The notes beneath the pieces are model-generated. The model was not told where the DNA came from, ran no database searches, and saw only the letters and a program-made list of their open reading frames with translations. A stretch of DNA of 64,000 nucleotides from the NCBI GenBank assembly GCA_030407315.1, contig JALQPE010000107.1:62001-126000 (forward strand), read 5' to 3'. Source of the stretch: Asparagopsis taxiformis. Taxonomy: Eukaryota; Rhodophyta; Florideophyceae; Bonnemaisoniales; Bonnemaisoniaceae. Positions 52,554 through 62,981 of this stretch are shown in pieces; the first letter of the stretch is position 1; every line of letters starts with the position of its first letter. The translations under genes and the position numbers were made by a program.

Positions 52554-53008
52554 TTGACCAATGCATGACCAGTATGCAGTCACTGCAGACTGAAATCTCA
52601 CACATACCCGTGCTGCCTTGCTTCCCACGTCTCGAAAACGCCACCACCAACTCCACCGCGACTACTTATAATCTCTTCACTGCTTCCAACAACCGACCAA
52701 TCCCCGTCCGCACCCATATCCCGACAAATGTATCACGACAACACACTCTCAACGACAACATATCCCTCCCTCTTGTCCAACTAACACCCACCTCCCGAAC
52801 CGTTCATCGCCATTTCGCCGGACCTCACTCCTCACCAAACTTGTCTTACGACGCTCCTTCCTCACACCCATAACGGCTCTTTTGCACACCGCGTATTCGA
52901 ATTTCTGCCCAATCGTTTTCAGCTCTCCGCGCAGTCAAACACCCATCACTTCCCTGTTCATACTGGAATCAATCACCGCCTCTGGCCACCGCTACCACCA
53001 CTCTCAAA

Positions 53009-56000
53009 ATGGGATGTTGCCTTTCTTCTTCGATCCAACCGGTCACAAAGCCAAAAACTTTCCATGTTCCACCAAATCTCGCCGCCGTCCTCGACCTTTC
53101 CTACCAATCCCGCACTCCAGAGAGTAGAGCCAAACAAGAATTGCTCTCTCGTACTTGTGGACGCAACACTGTCGCCCTCGTCGGCATGGGCGGCGCTGGA
53201 AAGACAACCATTCTCAAGGAAATCGGTCATGACAGCGACATCTGGGCGAGATATCCCGACGGCATATGGTTCATTTCGCTTGGCCAGGACGCAAACGTTT
53301 CGAAACTGATGACACAGCTAGAAGAGTTTGTCCGAAAAGCTTGTCCCCATTTTCTCGGCGACTTTCTGCGCATGTCCACTACTGATAAATCTCCAACTGT
53401 GCTGTTGCAGAGCTTCCTCGATCAGCTCAAGAACCAAAACATTTTGCTCATCTTTGATGACGTCTGGGATGTGTCCGACACATTGTACGTACTACTCAAG
53501 GAATTTTGCGCTGCTGTACGTAAGCTCCCATCTGCCTCCCTCAAGCTGCTCACGTCGACCAGGGATCATGGTGTGGCACGCATTCCTCTTCACGACGTCC
53601 AAATCGATGTAATTCCGGATCCGTCAGATACTCAAACAGCAAAGCGAATTCTATGCTACTATGCCGAAGTAGAGCCGTCGACACTGAACTCTCTCTCGAC
53701 CAAAAGTAGAGGTGCCATGGAAAACATTGTCAAGACCTGTGCCGGTCTCCCACTGGCTCTCACTGTTGCAGGTACATCCGTCCTTCGTGAGAAACATCAA
53801 CTTGCCAAGGGTTCCAAAGACGCGGCATGGATTCGGTACTGGCATGCACTGCAGCGAAACGTGCAACAACTCGGTGAGTCCGGGAGTTTGGAACACTTGG
53901 GTTTGTACGCCTCCTTGCAATCGAGTTTGAACGCAGCAGAGCAGAAATGGAAAGTCGAAACGGTTTGCCTCACAAAACTGTTCCAATCGCTCTGTGTGCT
54001 CCAGAAGCAATCTTCCATACCACTAACCACACTCCAGCATCTGCGGGGCCTATCTCAGAGGGATACCAAGCACGGTATGGATTTGCTGATCGAAGCCAAC
54101 ATTGCATCTCCAGCTACTATTAGTGAGAGAATGAATGCTGCATTGGCCCTCCATGACCTGGTTCATGACTTTGCAATGCATTTGACTGAAGGAGACGAGG
54201 TGCAAATGTACCACACCAGCCTTGTGGACCAGTTCTACTCGACATCTGAATCGTCCACAACCACTACCAAATGGCAGAAATTGTCAGAGGAGGCATACAT
54301 GAGTGAGAATATCGTGTACCACATGCTCGGCGCCGGACGAGGCACAGATGCATTGTGCCTTCTCACCGACTATTCTTGGATACAATGGGTGAACAAGGAC
54401 GAGAAACGGGTGCCGTTCCGCAAGGTCATATCCGACCTAGCAATGCTGCGCGACTACATTGAGAGAAATGAGAGTAGCGACAACCGAGGCACACTCATGG
54501 AAGACATCGAGACTCTGATAGAGACGATGCATAAGTGCGCCCTTCCTTTCTGTATGAATAATCGCATTGAGTGTTCGTTCCAACTTTATGGGCGGCTTGC
54601 TTCTCTGCGAAGTGACTCGAGTGTCATCCGACGAGTGATGTGGGGCATCGAGGAGCACAGTGCTCGGCCGTGGGTTCGGGCAGATGCAGGGGTGCTGAAT
54701 AGTGTCCACAGTGAGCTGAAATGTTTGCTACCGACGCAAGTTAGCATCTTCCGCATGAAAAGGGGCGTAGAAGAGGATGAATTGGTGATTGGTGGCCGTA
54801 GAGGAGAAATTCGCATCATCGGATGCAATGATGGGGAGGAGCGATGTATACCAGATGGACATAACAGTCCAGTAGCAGGGATCTGCATTGACAGGAGAAG
54901 CGGTGAGATCTATTCATGTTCATTTGGTGGAACCGTGAACGTGTGGAAGAAATCGCTGCATCAACGTTTCAAGATCAGGTTGGAGGAGAAGGACGAACTG
55001 TTATATTGTTCTGTACTGCTGCCGACACGTGGAGTACTCGCTGTTGGGTCGTCAACTGGCAACTTGCGATTCGTGGACACGACAAGTGGACGCGTGTTGA
55101 AATATGGCGTCCACAGTGACAAGATATTATCGCTGGCTGTTGGGAGCAGCGAGAACATCTTGGTGTCCGGATCATTTGATTGTACACTTCGAGTTTGGGA
55201 CGTGAAAACGCGGACACCGGATGGAGAGGCGCTCACTGGACACACAGGTATGGTCAACTGTGTTGCGCTGAGTCCCGACGATCGTATCATTGCGTCGGCA
55301 TCAGATGACGGCAGTGTACGATTGTGGAGTGCACAACATCGACGACAAGTTTGTGAGCCGCTAATTGGGCACAAATATAAAGTTCTTTCCGTTGTGTTCA
55401 GCAGTGATGCAAATTTACTATACTCTGCAGGCCGGACGGAGATTATTGTGTGGGACGTGAAAAGCGTCTCAACTGGCGTCTCTATAATACACCGATTCTT
55501 CGACTCTCGAATATATGCTCCATGGTCGATTGTACTAAGCAAAGATGAATCATTGTTGTTTGTTGGCGATATGAACGATGGAAACGTGTTTGTGTGGGAC
55601 ACGACGCGTGTGGGAGATGCCAACTCGCGTGGCACCAAAGATCCGTTCGTCAGTGACGTCGAAGCGTTTGGGATATCGTGTGATGACTCATTCATGGTTG
55701 TGTTTAAGCGGGAATCAAGAGAGATTGAGGTGAGAAGAGTTGAAGATGTTGCCGAAGGGAAAGGGAATGTGATCTACAAATTTAGACCGGATCGCTACGT
55801 TCATCGAGTCGCAGTGTGCAGTGGTGGAGGACTGGTTGCGTATTGTGGCTTCCCAAAGTTGACTGTATTCATTGTTGATATTTCAAGTGGTGAGAAGGTG
55901 CACACATTTTCGGATGTGGAGGACTGGGCGAGAACGCTCAGAGATCGGAAATGTATGTACCTGAAACCAATTGTATACCATTTATATTTCGATGCAGAAG

Positions 56001-57100
56001 GGACTGTTCTCAGTGCTGAGGCTTTCGCCCAAACCAGACGTGATGAAGAAAGAGTGAAGAAATCGATATCATGGAATGTCGACCTATCCACCGTGCGAGA
56101 CCAAATTGTGGTAGAAAATGACCAGGAATCGGCAAATGCTATCAGAAACAGTCGTTTGCGTCTATTCTGTAATCTAGCAGAGAATAATGATCTCTATTCA
56201 GGTGCCATTCAGATGGATCATAATGAAAGCACCATCACTGTTGCTACACTAGATCACACACCGCGGGAGGTGAGTTATACCTCTGCGACGCATCGCTTCT
56301 GGGCTTCAAGGCGTTATGGAGGTCTAGAGCACGTTCAACTAGTGACAGAGGACACCAAGCTAGAAGAATGGGATGAACCGCAACTACCCGCTCTCTCGAG
56401 AACCACAAGTACTGGCACACAACGACAAAATTCCGATCGCAACAACAGCAGCAGCAAGCAAAAGAAGAAGGGCAAGGTGTTCATTAGTCACGCCGGCCCG
56501 GACAAAGACACCATTGCTCAAGTGGCTTACGACAAGCTGATTGAGCTGGGATTCGAAGTGTTCTTCGACAGAGAGGAACTGAAACCTGGGCAGAACGCAT
56601 CGAAGAAGATGGATGAGGAGATGGAGTCTGCTTCGATTGCCGTTGTAATATTATCACCTGAATTCCCTGCGCGAAAATGGACTATGCGAGAGTTGTTATG
56701 CTTCCTGAGGCGGTTTGCAGAGTATGGGGAACGTGGTGTGATCATCATCCCCGTATTCTATCGACTGGGACTGGCGGATATTCGAGATATCAAGACGCTG
56801 CTGGCGCTTGTAGACGAAACTGGAGCAAACGCGTTTGAGAATGCAGGGTACTGGGAGCGTCAAGTGAAGGAGGGAGGGTCTCTGAAACATATTCTCGAGG
56901 CGCTACAGGCGTTGGGTCATATCACTGGCATTGAGAACATGAACGGTGCCACAAACGGGGAGGGAGAAGAGGAGAGGAAGAAGCGGATGGAAATCATCGA
57001 GCTAATCGTAGCAGCAGTTGTAGGTGCACAAGAGCGAATAGACGACGGGAGTGCTGCAGGACCCAGCAATAAGCAATCAATAAAATCGCTACTTGATTAA
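53009..57100 (+). CDS. NLR-like protein A4: acyl anchor, NB-ARC, WD40, TIR (1363 aa)
   Basis: MGCCLSSS start (myristoylation plus double Cys). P-loop GMGGAGKT at 59-66, LLIFDDVWDV, TSTRDHGVARI, GLPLAL and LHDLVHDFA match A1 closely. WD40 blades (CTLRVWDV, GSVRLWSA, EIIVWDV) run to about 1100. TIR starts near 1154 (KGKVFISHAG) with the candidate catalytic Glu about 1228 in WTMREL. The C-terminal tail (DIRDIKTLLALVDETGANAF, SIKSLLD) belongs to the B3 class rather than the A1 class, so the gene is a mosaic. It is the only NLR here on the plus strand and shares its promoter region with B3. It is intact and intron-free. Confidence 0.9.
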   Translation: MGCCLSSSIQPVTKPKTFHVPPNLAAVLDLSYQSRTPESRAKQELLSRTCGRNTVALVGMGGAGKTTILKEIGHDSDIWARYPDGIWFISLGQDANVSKLMTQLEEFVRKACPHFLGDFLRMSTTDKSPTVLLQSFLDQLKNQNILLIFDDVWDVSDTLYVLLKEFCAAVRKLPSASLKLLTSTRDHGVARIPLHDVQIDVIPDPSDTQTAKRILCYYAEVEPSTLNSLSTKSRGAMENIVKTCAGLPLALTVAGTSVLREKHQLAKGSKDAAWIRYWHALQRNVQQLGESGSLEHLGLYASLQSSLNAAEQKWKVETVCLTKLFQSLCVLQKQSSIPLTTLQHLRGLSQRDTKHGMDLLIEANIASPATISERMNAALALHDLVHDFAMHLTEGDEVQMYHTSLVDQFYSTSESSTTTTKWQKLSEEAYMSENIVYHMLGAGRGTDALCLLTDYSWIQWVNKDEKRVPFRKVISDLAMLRDYIERNESSDNRGTLMEDIETLIETMHKCALPFCMNNRIECSFQLYGRLASLRSDSSVIRRVMWGIEEHSARPWVRADAGVLNSVHSELKCLLPTQVSIFRMKRGVEEDELVIGGRRGEIRIIGCNDGEERCIPDGHNSPVAGICIDRRSGEIYSCSFGGTVNVWKKSLHQRFKIRLEEKDELLYCSVLLPTRGVLAVGSSTGNLRFVDTTSGRVLKYGVHSDKILSLAVGSSENILVSGSFDCTLRVWDVKTRTPDGEALTGHTGMVNCVALSPDDRIIASASDDGSVRLWSAQHRRQVCEPLIGHKYKVLSVVFSSDANLLYSAGRTEIIVWDVKSVSTGVSIIHRFFDSRIYAPWSIVLSKDESLLFVGDMNDGNVFVWDTTRVGDANSRGTKDPFVSDVEAFGISCDDSFMVVFKRESREIEVRRVEDVAEGKGNVIYKFRPDRYVHRVAVCSGGGLVAYCGFPKLTVFIVDISSGEKVHTFSDVEDWARTLRDRKCMYLKPIVYHLYFDAEGTVLSAEAFAQTRRDEERVKKSISWNVDLSTVRDQIVVENDQESANAIRNSRLRLFCNLAENNDLYSGAIQMDHNESTITVATLDHTPREVSYTSATHRFWASRRYGGLEHVQLVTEDTKLEEWDEPQLPALSRTTSTGTQRQNSDRNNSSSKQKKKGKVFISHAGPDKDTIAQVAYDKLIELGFEVFFDREELKPGQNASKKMDEEMESASIAVVILSPEFPARKWTMRELLCFLRRFAEYGERGVIIIPVFYRLGLADIRDIKTLLALVDETGANAFENAGYWERQVKEGGSLKHILEALQALGHITGIENMNGATNGEGEEERKKRMEIIELIVAAVVGAQERIDDGSAAGPSNKQSIKSLLD

Positions 57101-57800
57101 ATGAAAAGGACGACCATGGAGAGTGTTGAGAATTCCACGACTCACGTTGTAGGCAGGAGTGTCAAGGAACGACTGTCGTCTGGAGTGCGATTGCGGCGCT
57201 AGCTAAAGCGGCGGAAGATATGAACTGGACAGGACGCACATCGAAATTCAGGCTACTATTTAGCATGTGCCGGTTGGCAAAGGGTCTGGTGTGCTGTCCA
57301 CCGAAGCATGAAGGCTTCACGTTGGTTGTAGTGGACAAACTAGCCAATGTATGTTGCCCCGCTATCGTCTATTTACTGCTAAGGTTTACGGACAAATTAC
57401 ATCTGCTCGAGTGCGTATGCATGCCACAACTGACGTTGGAACCAATTTGGCGAATGCAGATATAGTGACCATCGCGTTCAACAGCATACATCCCTGGATT
57501 TCACGTGCACGCTACGCGCAAATTTGTGATACTGCGCTACTGTCGTGGTGGAATGATCAGTGTGTTCAGAAAGCCATCGAGCAATCAACACAGCTGGTTC
57601 TAGGTTTCTAGACGAGTGATTCGCTCGCGCCCATTGATGGTGAGATCTCGTGCGCCATTCGATCCGAGGCCGACGGGATGGACAGTGGAACAAGATTCGC
57701 CGTTGTGAGGGAATGAGCGGTTCTGGTCTTGTACTGACACGGTAGAGGACAGTCGGACTGATTGTGTCACGCGATCACTCGTTTAAATTTCATTCATCAT
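57101..57800. other. 3' flank of NLR-A4
   Basis: Mirror of 46801-47507, with the same short frame (57220-57465 plus). No gene assigned. Confidence 0.6.
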
Positions 57801-59140
57801 CGAGCCCCCATCATCTTCACCATCAACTTTGTTCCGGTTCAAATGGAGCACGAAACGCGCCCTGCATCGCCACCCGACGCGCATCCAATTCGCACTCGTT
57901 TTCCATAACCTGGGCGGTCGTTTCGAGTCTTGTATCGCGATGCGTGCGCCAATTCATCAACGTTCGGCAAAGTGGACTCTGAGTGTGCGGCGGTTGTGGC
58001 AGCCACCGATGGCGCGAGATGCGATGGAAAATGTGATCAAAAATATATTTTATTATTTACAAATTTATGTTCTTGTCTCACGTGTGCACTAGCAATCGTT
58101 CTGCGCGCAGTTTGGTTCGCGTGGAGCGATCGCCCAATATAATCAACGCGTACGACTCAAGGGGTGGTATAGATTCCCGTTGGACTGAGCCATGTCGCCT
58201 CGAAGCTGCAATTGCTCGTCCTTGAAAACATGTGGTTCTCTCGGGGTTGTCGAGGCTAGTCGTGTTTGAAATCTACAAGATTCGGAATATGCCGTACAAG
58301 TATTTCCATTTTTTCGACCATTGCTCTCAAGTCATCATGCGATCGATAGAGTTGGGCGTTTGGTAACAGGATTGCAAGTTGTTTTGTCATTGTTGATGCG
58401 CTTTTCAGTGTTGGAAAACAATGGATGCGCAGCGCGACGCTATGCAGGACGGATTTGGCAGTTGATTCGTTGATTCTGGAGACAAGCCAGAAATCTTCCG
58501 AAGCACCAGGTGTACGATTTGGATGCCATCCAGATGTTTCTTTTGAATGTGTTCGGTGTACGTATTGCAGATGATGGCGAAATATTGATATGAGCAATTT
58601 CCAATGGGAAGGAGTTTGGTATAATTGATCGATGAATGGGTTCAACAAGCTTGGCGTGCGCGATTCATAATGGAGCTGGCGGAAAAGGAACAGCGGCGTA
58701 TGCAATGTTCACCCATTGAGATGGCCACCAATGCTGAGAGTAGAGACCTCGTGATGGTCGGTGTGATCACGCATCACTGGCGATGTGTGTGATGGTGCGA
58801 TGAATTCCAGCGGGGGCCAGCTGCGCTATTGTGTTGTTCGCAATAAGCAGAGAATGCTAATAGGTGATGGCAGGGCTTATGCTCCGAGATGAATCTGGTC
58901 GACGTATTGGTTTCACGGTATATTGTCGATGCAGAAGGCATATCGCAACCGCTGTCTGACAGATGAACTGAAATGAATGCAATGTTTCCTCGCCTGCCGA
59001 CATTGCAATTTTCTACTTGCACTATAACCGTCGACTCAATTCAAATCAAGTCCCAGCATGGCTGATGGGATGAGACTAGACGGCGGATCCGTCATCGGCA
59101 TATAGAGTCTGAGGCGGGTGTTAGTTTGGTGTAGGCAAGG
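57800..59140. repeat. R block, copy 6 (inverted)
   Basis: Mirror of copy 5. The corresponding minus-strand frame is 58256-58705 (149 codons); its 5' part differs from copy 5. Confidence 0.75.
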
Positions 59141-59460
59141 CGGCGCAACTCGATAAATCTGCATTAAAGTACCATTTTTATTGCACATCCATCACTACGC
59201 TATGTGCGAGTTGCTCAGATGTGTGCTCTCCATGTAATTCCATCCGACCTACCATTTCATTATCGAGCCTAGATGGATCCCGGCAGGTTGCCATTCCCAT
59301 TATTCACTGACAGATGCCATGTTCCAACTGAATTACCCATCCTCAAACACCCCCAAGTAGCTCAGCAGTTCCCACCAATTGACCTCACACTAACTTGCAT
59401 TCCTCCTCCCATCTCCCGTCACAAACCCAACCGTGAACAATTTCGCTCCGTCCAGCACCA

Positions 59461-59470
59461 CTATATATCG
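59461..59470 (+). promoter_or_regulatory. TATA box of 126-aa gene copy 4
   Basis: CTATATATCG, 126-135 bp upstream of the ATG at 59596. Confidence 0.5.
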
Positions 59471-59595
59471 TACCCTTCACACGTGCTGCCACCCATTCCT
59501 CCCTTCACACCAACTCGCCGTCGCAGTCCCATCGCTGTTTTCGTGAAAACAATACACGAACAGTATCCATTCAAACCACCCTGCTTCCATCTGCA

Positions 59596-59976
59596 ATGCC
59601 TTCTTCGCGAAAAATCCTCCGAGCAATCGCACACCTAGAATCCGACATTTCAAAGGTTTCTAGTGTGGTCTCTCGCATGAAGCGCCGCCTTCGCCGCATG
59701 AGACGCCGGGTTTCCCGGCTGCAGCGAACCCTTCGCACCGAAACTGAGGATGAGGGCAGGAAACAAAACTCCACCCATCAGACTCAGCTGGTCACGGCTT
59801 CATCGACGCAGGAGATGAAGCCGTCCACCCAACTTGCCCACGAGTCTGCACAAGACTGTGGAGCACCAGGAGTTGGCGTTGACCAGTCGGAAACAGTGTC
59901 TGTTGACATTAATGCGCGATCGGACCGGGAAGATGGATCTCGGGACACTCTTGTAGAATACAATTTCTGGGCCTGA
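59596..59976 (+). CDS. 126-aa basic coiled-coil protein, copy 4
   Basis: Intact, with the most differences of the four: RKILRAI for RKLLRAI, GRKQNST for GRERNST and VGVD for VEVD. The basic helix is unchanged. The Cys-rich ORF copy 4 starts 112 bp downstream. Confidence 0.65.
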   Translation: MPSSRKILRAIAHLESDISKVSSVVSRMKRRLRRMRRRVSRLQRTLRTETEDEGRKQNSTHQTQLVTASSTQEMKPSTQLAHESAQDCGAPGVGVDQSETVSVDINARSDREDGSRDTLVEYNFWA

Positions 59977-60088
59977 TCACAGCCCAAAACGCCGTTTCAT
60001 TGGCTGAAAAATATCTCGAAAATGTAAAATATTATTCTATTTCAACTTGCCAGTCCATTGATCCGTCGCATCACATTTCTTCTCGCAG

Positions 60089-60625
60089 TTGATTCCCTCT
60101 TCCCTCAGACGCCAACCTTCCGTTCATCACCGCCACTCACACCAACTGCGTCCTTCGGCCACCGCACAATTCTCAACACAGCCCTCCTCTTATCCAAATC
60201 CACCTGCATGTATTGTGACCCCAACCTCCTGTCAATGCTCCTTCACAGACCCGTCCGGCGTCTGCATGAAGCGCCCCATCGATGAAAATTGCCTCCGCTC
60301 TGCAACAATGGTTACCTACCGCTGCGACTGCTTCGGATCTGAGCTTTGCAAAACCACCACGTGCTCCAATTACGCTACCTCCACCGGTTCCATCTCCAGT
60401 GCATCCGTTCCATTCACCTGCTATCTCAAGCCCAACACCGCTACATGCACCACGCGCATGTATGTACCAGGCATGGATGGCGTCATGGGTTTGTACTTGA
60501 AACACCCCGATTTCATGGGCGATGAGAATACCAAACTAGAAGGGGATGGTGTCTGGGGGACGAAGTGTGTTTTACTGGGAGACAGGGAAATGCGAAGGTA
60601 CCTTCTGTTCGAGATCAGACGATGA
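60089..60625 (+). CDS. Cys-rich domain ORF, copy 4 (178 codons, 5' end uncertain)
   Basis: Same CAG/TTG junction as the other copies. The TGA that ends them after GDREM is CGA here, so the frame runs ten codons further (RRYLLFEIRR). NRC-type changes: SNYATSTGS, CYLKPNTATC, PGMDGVMGLYL. The variable stop shows that this end of the frame is not under strong constraint. Confidence 0.5.
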   Translation: MIPSSLRRQPSVHHRHSHQLRPSATAQFSTQPSSYPNPPACIVTPTSCQCSFTDPSGVCMKRPIDENCLRSATMVTYRCDCFGSELCKTTTCSNYATSTGSISSASVPFTCYLKPNTATCTTRMYVPGMDGVMGLYLKHPDFMGDENTKLEGDGVWGTKCVLLGDREMRRYLLFEIRR

Positions 60626-61005
60626 GGCTGTTTTCTGACTGGCGGAAGTGTTGGTCGTTCTGGTTGTGTCTGCTTCCAATCCCAGATAGTAACACGTACC
60701 GGATGGGCATTATACTCTGGAGGAATGTTCAGGAATGGAGCGATGTTGTGTATTTGACCGGCAGCGTTATGGAAGTAAATAGATGCAGCATTTTGTACGT
60801 TGGTTGGAGCCGCGAGTAGGGCGTGTGCAAGCTGTTTTCCAATGGAAAGGTTGTTGCGACCGGGCAGAAGTCAGAGCAGGCTGGCGACGAGAAGGATGTT
60901 CAGGTTGGTAATGGAGAGTTGTATGACGTCGAGCTAGAGGGCAACTTGAAGAACACGATGTTCATCGGTACACTCGAGTCGTTGTTTACTTTGAATATTG
61001 CCTAA
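60565..61005 (+). pseudogene. Decayed region downstream of Cys-rich ORF, copy 4 (best preserved)
   Basis: After the shared TAG at about 60818 the frame is open to the end: CKLFSNGKVVATGQKSEQ, then DVQVGNGELYDVELEG, NTMFIGTLESLFTLNIA and TAA. It reads like a beta-rich domain, but I cannot name the family. Confidence 0.4.
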
Positions 61006-61089
61006 GGAGTTGCGGTAGTAGCATGCTGGCTGATGCGTAGAACGGCTTGCGTGACGCTGAGTATTACGACTCATGATGTCATGCGACGA

Positions 61090-62385
61090 CTTTAACATCA
61101 ATTTCGCACCGATTCAATTGTCGCACGAAATGCTTGTTGCATGCCAACCCAACGCGCTACTGATTGGCACCCGTTTCTTGTAATCCGGGTGTTGTTTTCT
61201 AGTCTTGTGGCAAGATGCGTGAAGCAATAAATCAGTGTCCCGCGAAGCGGTCGTTGTTTGTGGAGGCGTTGTGGCTCTGCGCTTCTGGCAACGCAGCTAC
61301 TCAAGTATTCGTTGCGTTGCGTTGCGATGGGAATAGTGAGCAAAATTATTTTTTGATTTACAAATTTATGTTCATGTGTCGCGGGTACATCATCGAACTA
61401 TCTCGGCGTGGCTGGCAGAATGATGCAATTCGCCAATGCAATCGGCGTGGAGATGAAGCACCACTTGTTTCGACCTCTGTCCTATTCGTTCCATGCCTCC
61501 TCTCAGCCTCATGTGTTCGTCCTTGAGCGTCTGGTGCTCTCGGGGTTGGCGAGTTCAGCCCTGCGTTGAGTCTCTACACGATTCAGAATCTGCTGTACAT
61601 GTGTTTCCGATCTTGCAACCATTCTCTTCATGTGATGAGATCGATTGAGTGGGACACGATCTGGCTCATCGTTTGGTAACAGGATTTCATATTGTTGTGT
61701 TTCACCGATGATGCGAGTTTTGGTTTTGAGAGATTTTCGGTACGCTTCGTGACGTTTTGCACGACGGATTCGGCAGTTGGTTGGTTCTGGAAACAAGCAA
61801 GAAGGCTTGGAAAGCACCAGTTGTATGGCTTCGATGTCATCAGGATGTTCCCTCGAAGTGTGCATGATTTGTGTATTGCAGACACTGGCGAAATATTGAT
61901 ATGGGCAGTTTATAATGAGGAGATGGGCGCAGTTGACCGACAAATAGATGTAATAGGCGTGGCGTGTGCGATTCATAATGGGGTTAAATGGAAGACAAAG
62001 AACAGTGGCGTCTGCCGTGTCCACCCATTGAGGTGGCCACCAATACTGGGAGTGGAGACATAGTGATGGGTGGTGGAAGCGCGGTATTAGGGAGAGGGGA
62101 ATGTTAGTTTCCTTGTGCTGATGCTACGGGGTAAATGTAGTCGACGTATTGGCTTAACGGTGTATTATCGACGCAGATTGAATACCGCAACCGCTGTCCG
62201 GCTGATGAACTGAAATCCAGGCACTACTTTCTCGCCTACCGACATTGCAATATTTAATTGCACTACCATCGTTGAGTCGATTCAAGTCAAGTCACAGCAC
62301 GGCTGACGGGATAAAACTAGACCAATGGACAGTTCCTGTCATCGACATAAAGTCTGAGGCGGGTGTTAGTTTGGTGTAGGCAAGG
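61090..62385. repeat. R block, copy 7 (inverted, full length)
   Basis: Contains the second empty pogo target (TA at 61359-61360) and the only unbroken version of the 171-codon frame. It is about 219 bp longer than its mirror copy 4. Confidence 0.75.
61509..62024 (-). CDS. Uncharacterised 171-codon ORF in R block (least damaged copy)
   Basis: The frame begins at GTG, so the true start is unknown. It ends in a charged helical part (NRSHHMKRMVARSETHVQQI, NRVETQRRAELANPEST). Other R blocks break it by TAA (43062) or frameshift (about 30450). It is probably the last trace of a gene carried by the repeat. Confidence 0.3.
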   Translation of the reverse strand: MDTADATVLCLPFNPIMNRTRHAYYIYLSVNCAHLLIINCPYQYFASVCNTQIMHTSREHPDDIEAIQLVLSKPSCLFPEPTNCRIRRAKRHEAYRKSLKTKTRIIGETQQYEILLPNDEPDRVPLNRSHHMKRMVARSETHVQQILNRVETQRRAELANPESTRRSRTNT

Positions 62386-62981
62386 CAGCAAAACTCGATC
62401 ATTTTGCATTCCAGAGACCTTTTCCCTCCACCTCCACCATTTGTTAGTTATACGGATTTGTGCTTGCAATCTATCTCCATGCTGCGTTCAATTTCGACAT
62501 TGAGCCGGTCAAGTCTAGCCAGGCCTCGGCAGGTCGCTACCATCCTTCACTGACGGTCACCCTACTCCAACTAAATTACCATCTTCAGACACCCCCGAAT
62601 AGCTCGACAGCTACCACCAACTACGCAGCACCACTTCCCCACCCCACCTTGTCGACTGTGCCATTGTCCAATTTCGCACAGTCCCAATTCTACTTCATCA
62701 GAGCACACCCAACCATCAAATTCTCCGCCCCACTCATTCACAGACACTGACTGCCCCGATCTGTCCGCTCACCTACCGACTCTCCACTCCACACACTCTC
62801 CGTTCTCTCCCGCCCGTCACTGCTCCCCATCATCTCCCTCTTCCATCCTATATAATCCGACCTACAAACACACCGTCGCATCCCTCCTCCACTCAACCCA
62901 AACACACACACCTACTGCCACCCAAACAAACCAAATCTATCGCTTCATCAAACAAACTACAACTCTCCCCCAGTCTCCAAA
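62386..62981. promoter_or_regulatory. Upstream region of the mirrored 346-aa gene
   Basis: Noncoding mirror of 41837-42430. TATATAA at about 62849-62855 lies about 127 bp before the ATG. Confidence 0.5.

Larger units (their letters stand above)
51693..53008. promoter_or_regulatory. Bidirectional intergenic region of the B3/A4 NLR pair
   Basis: 1316 bp between two divergent ATGs. The bipartite motif occurs 455 bp from each ATG in mirror orientation, so the axis is at about 52350, the axis of the whole inverted repeat. B3 has a second motif at about 350 bp. No TATA box stands out. Confidence 0.75.
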
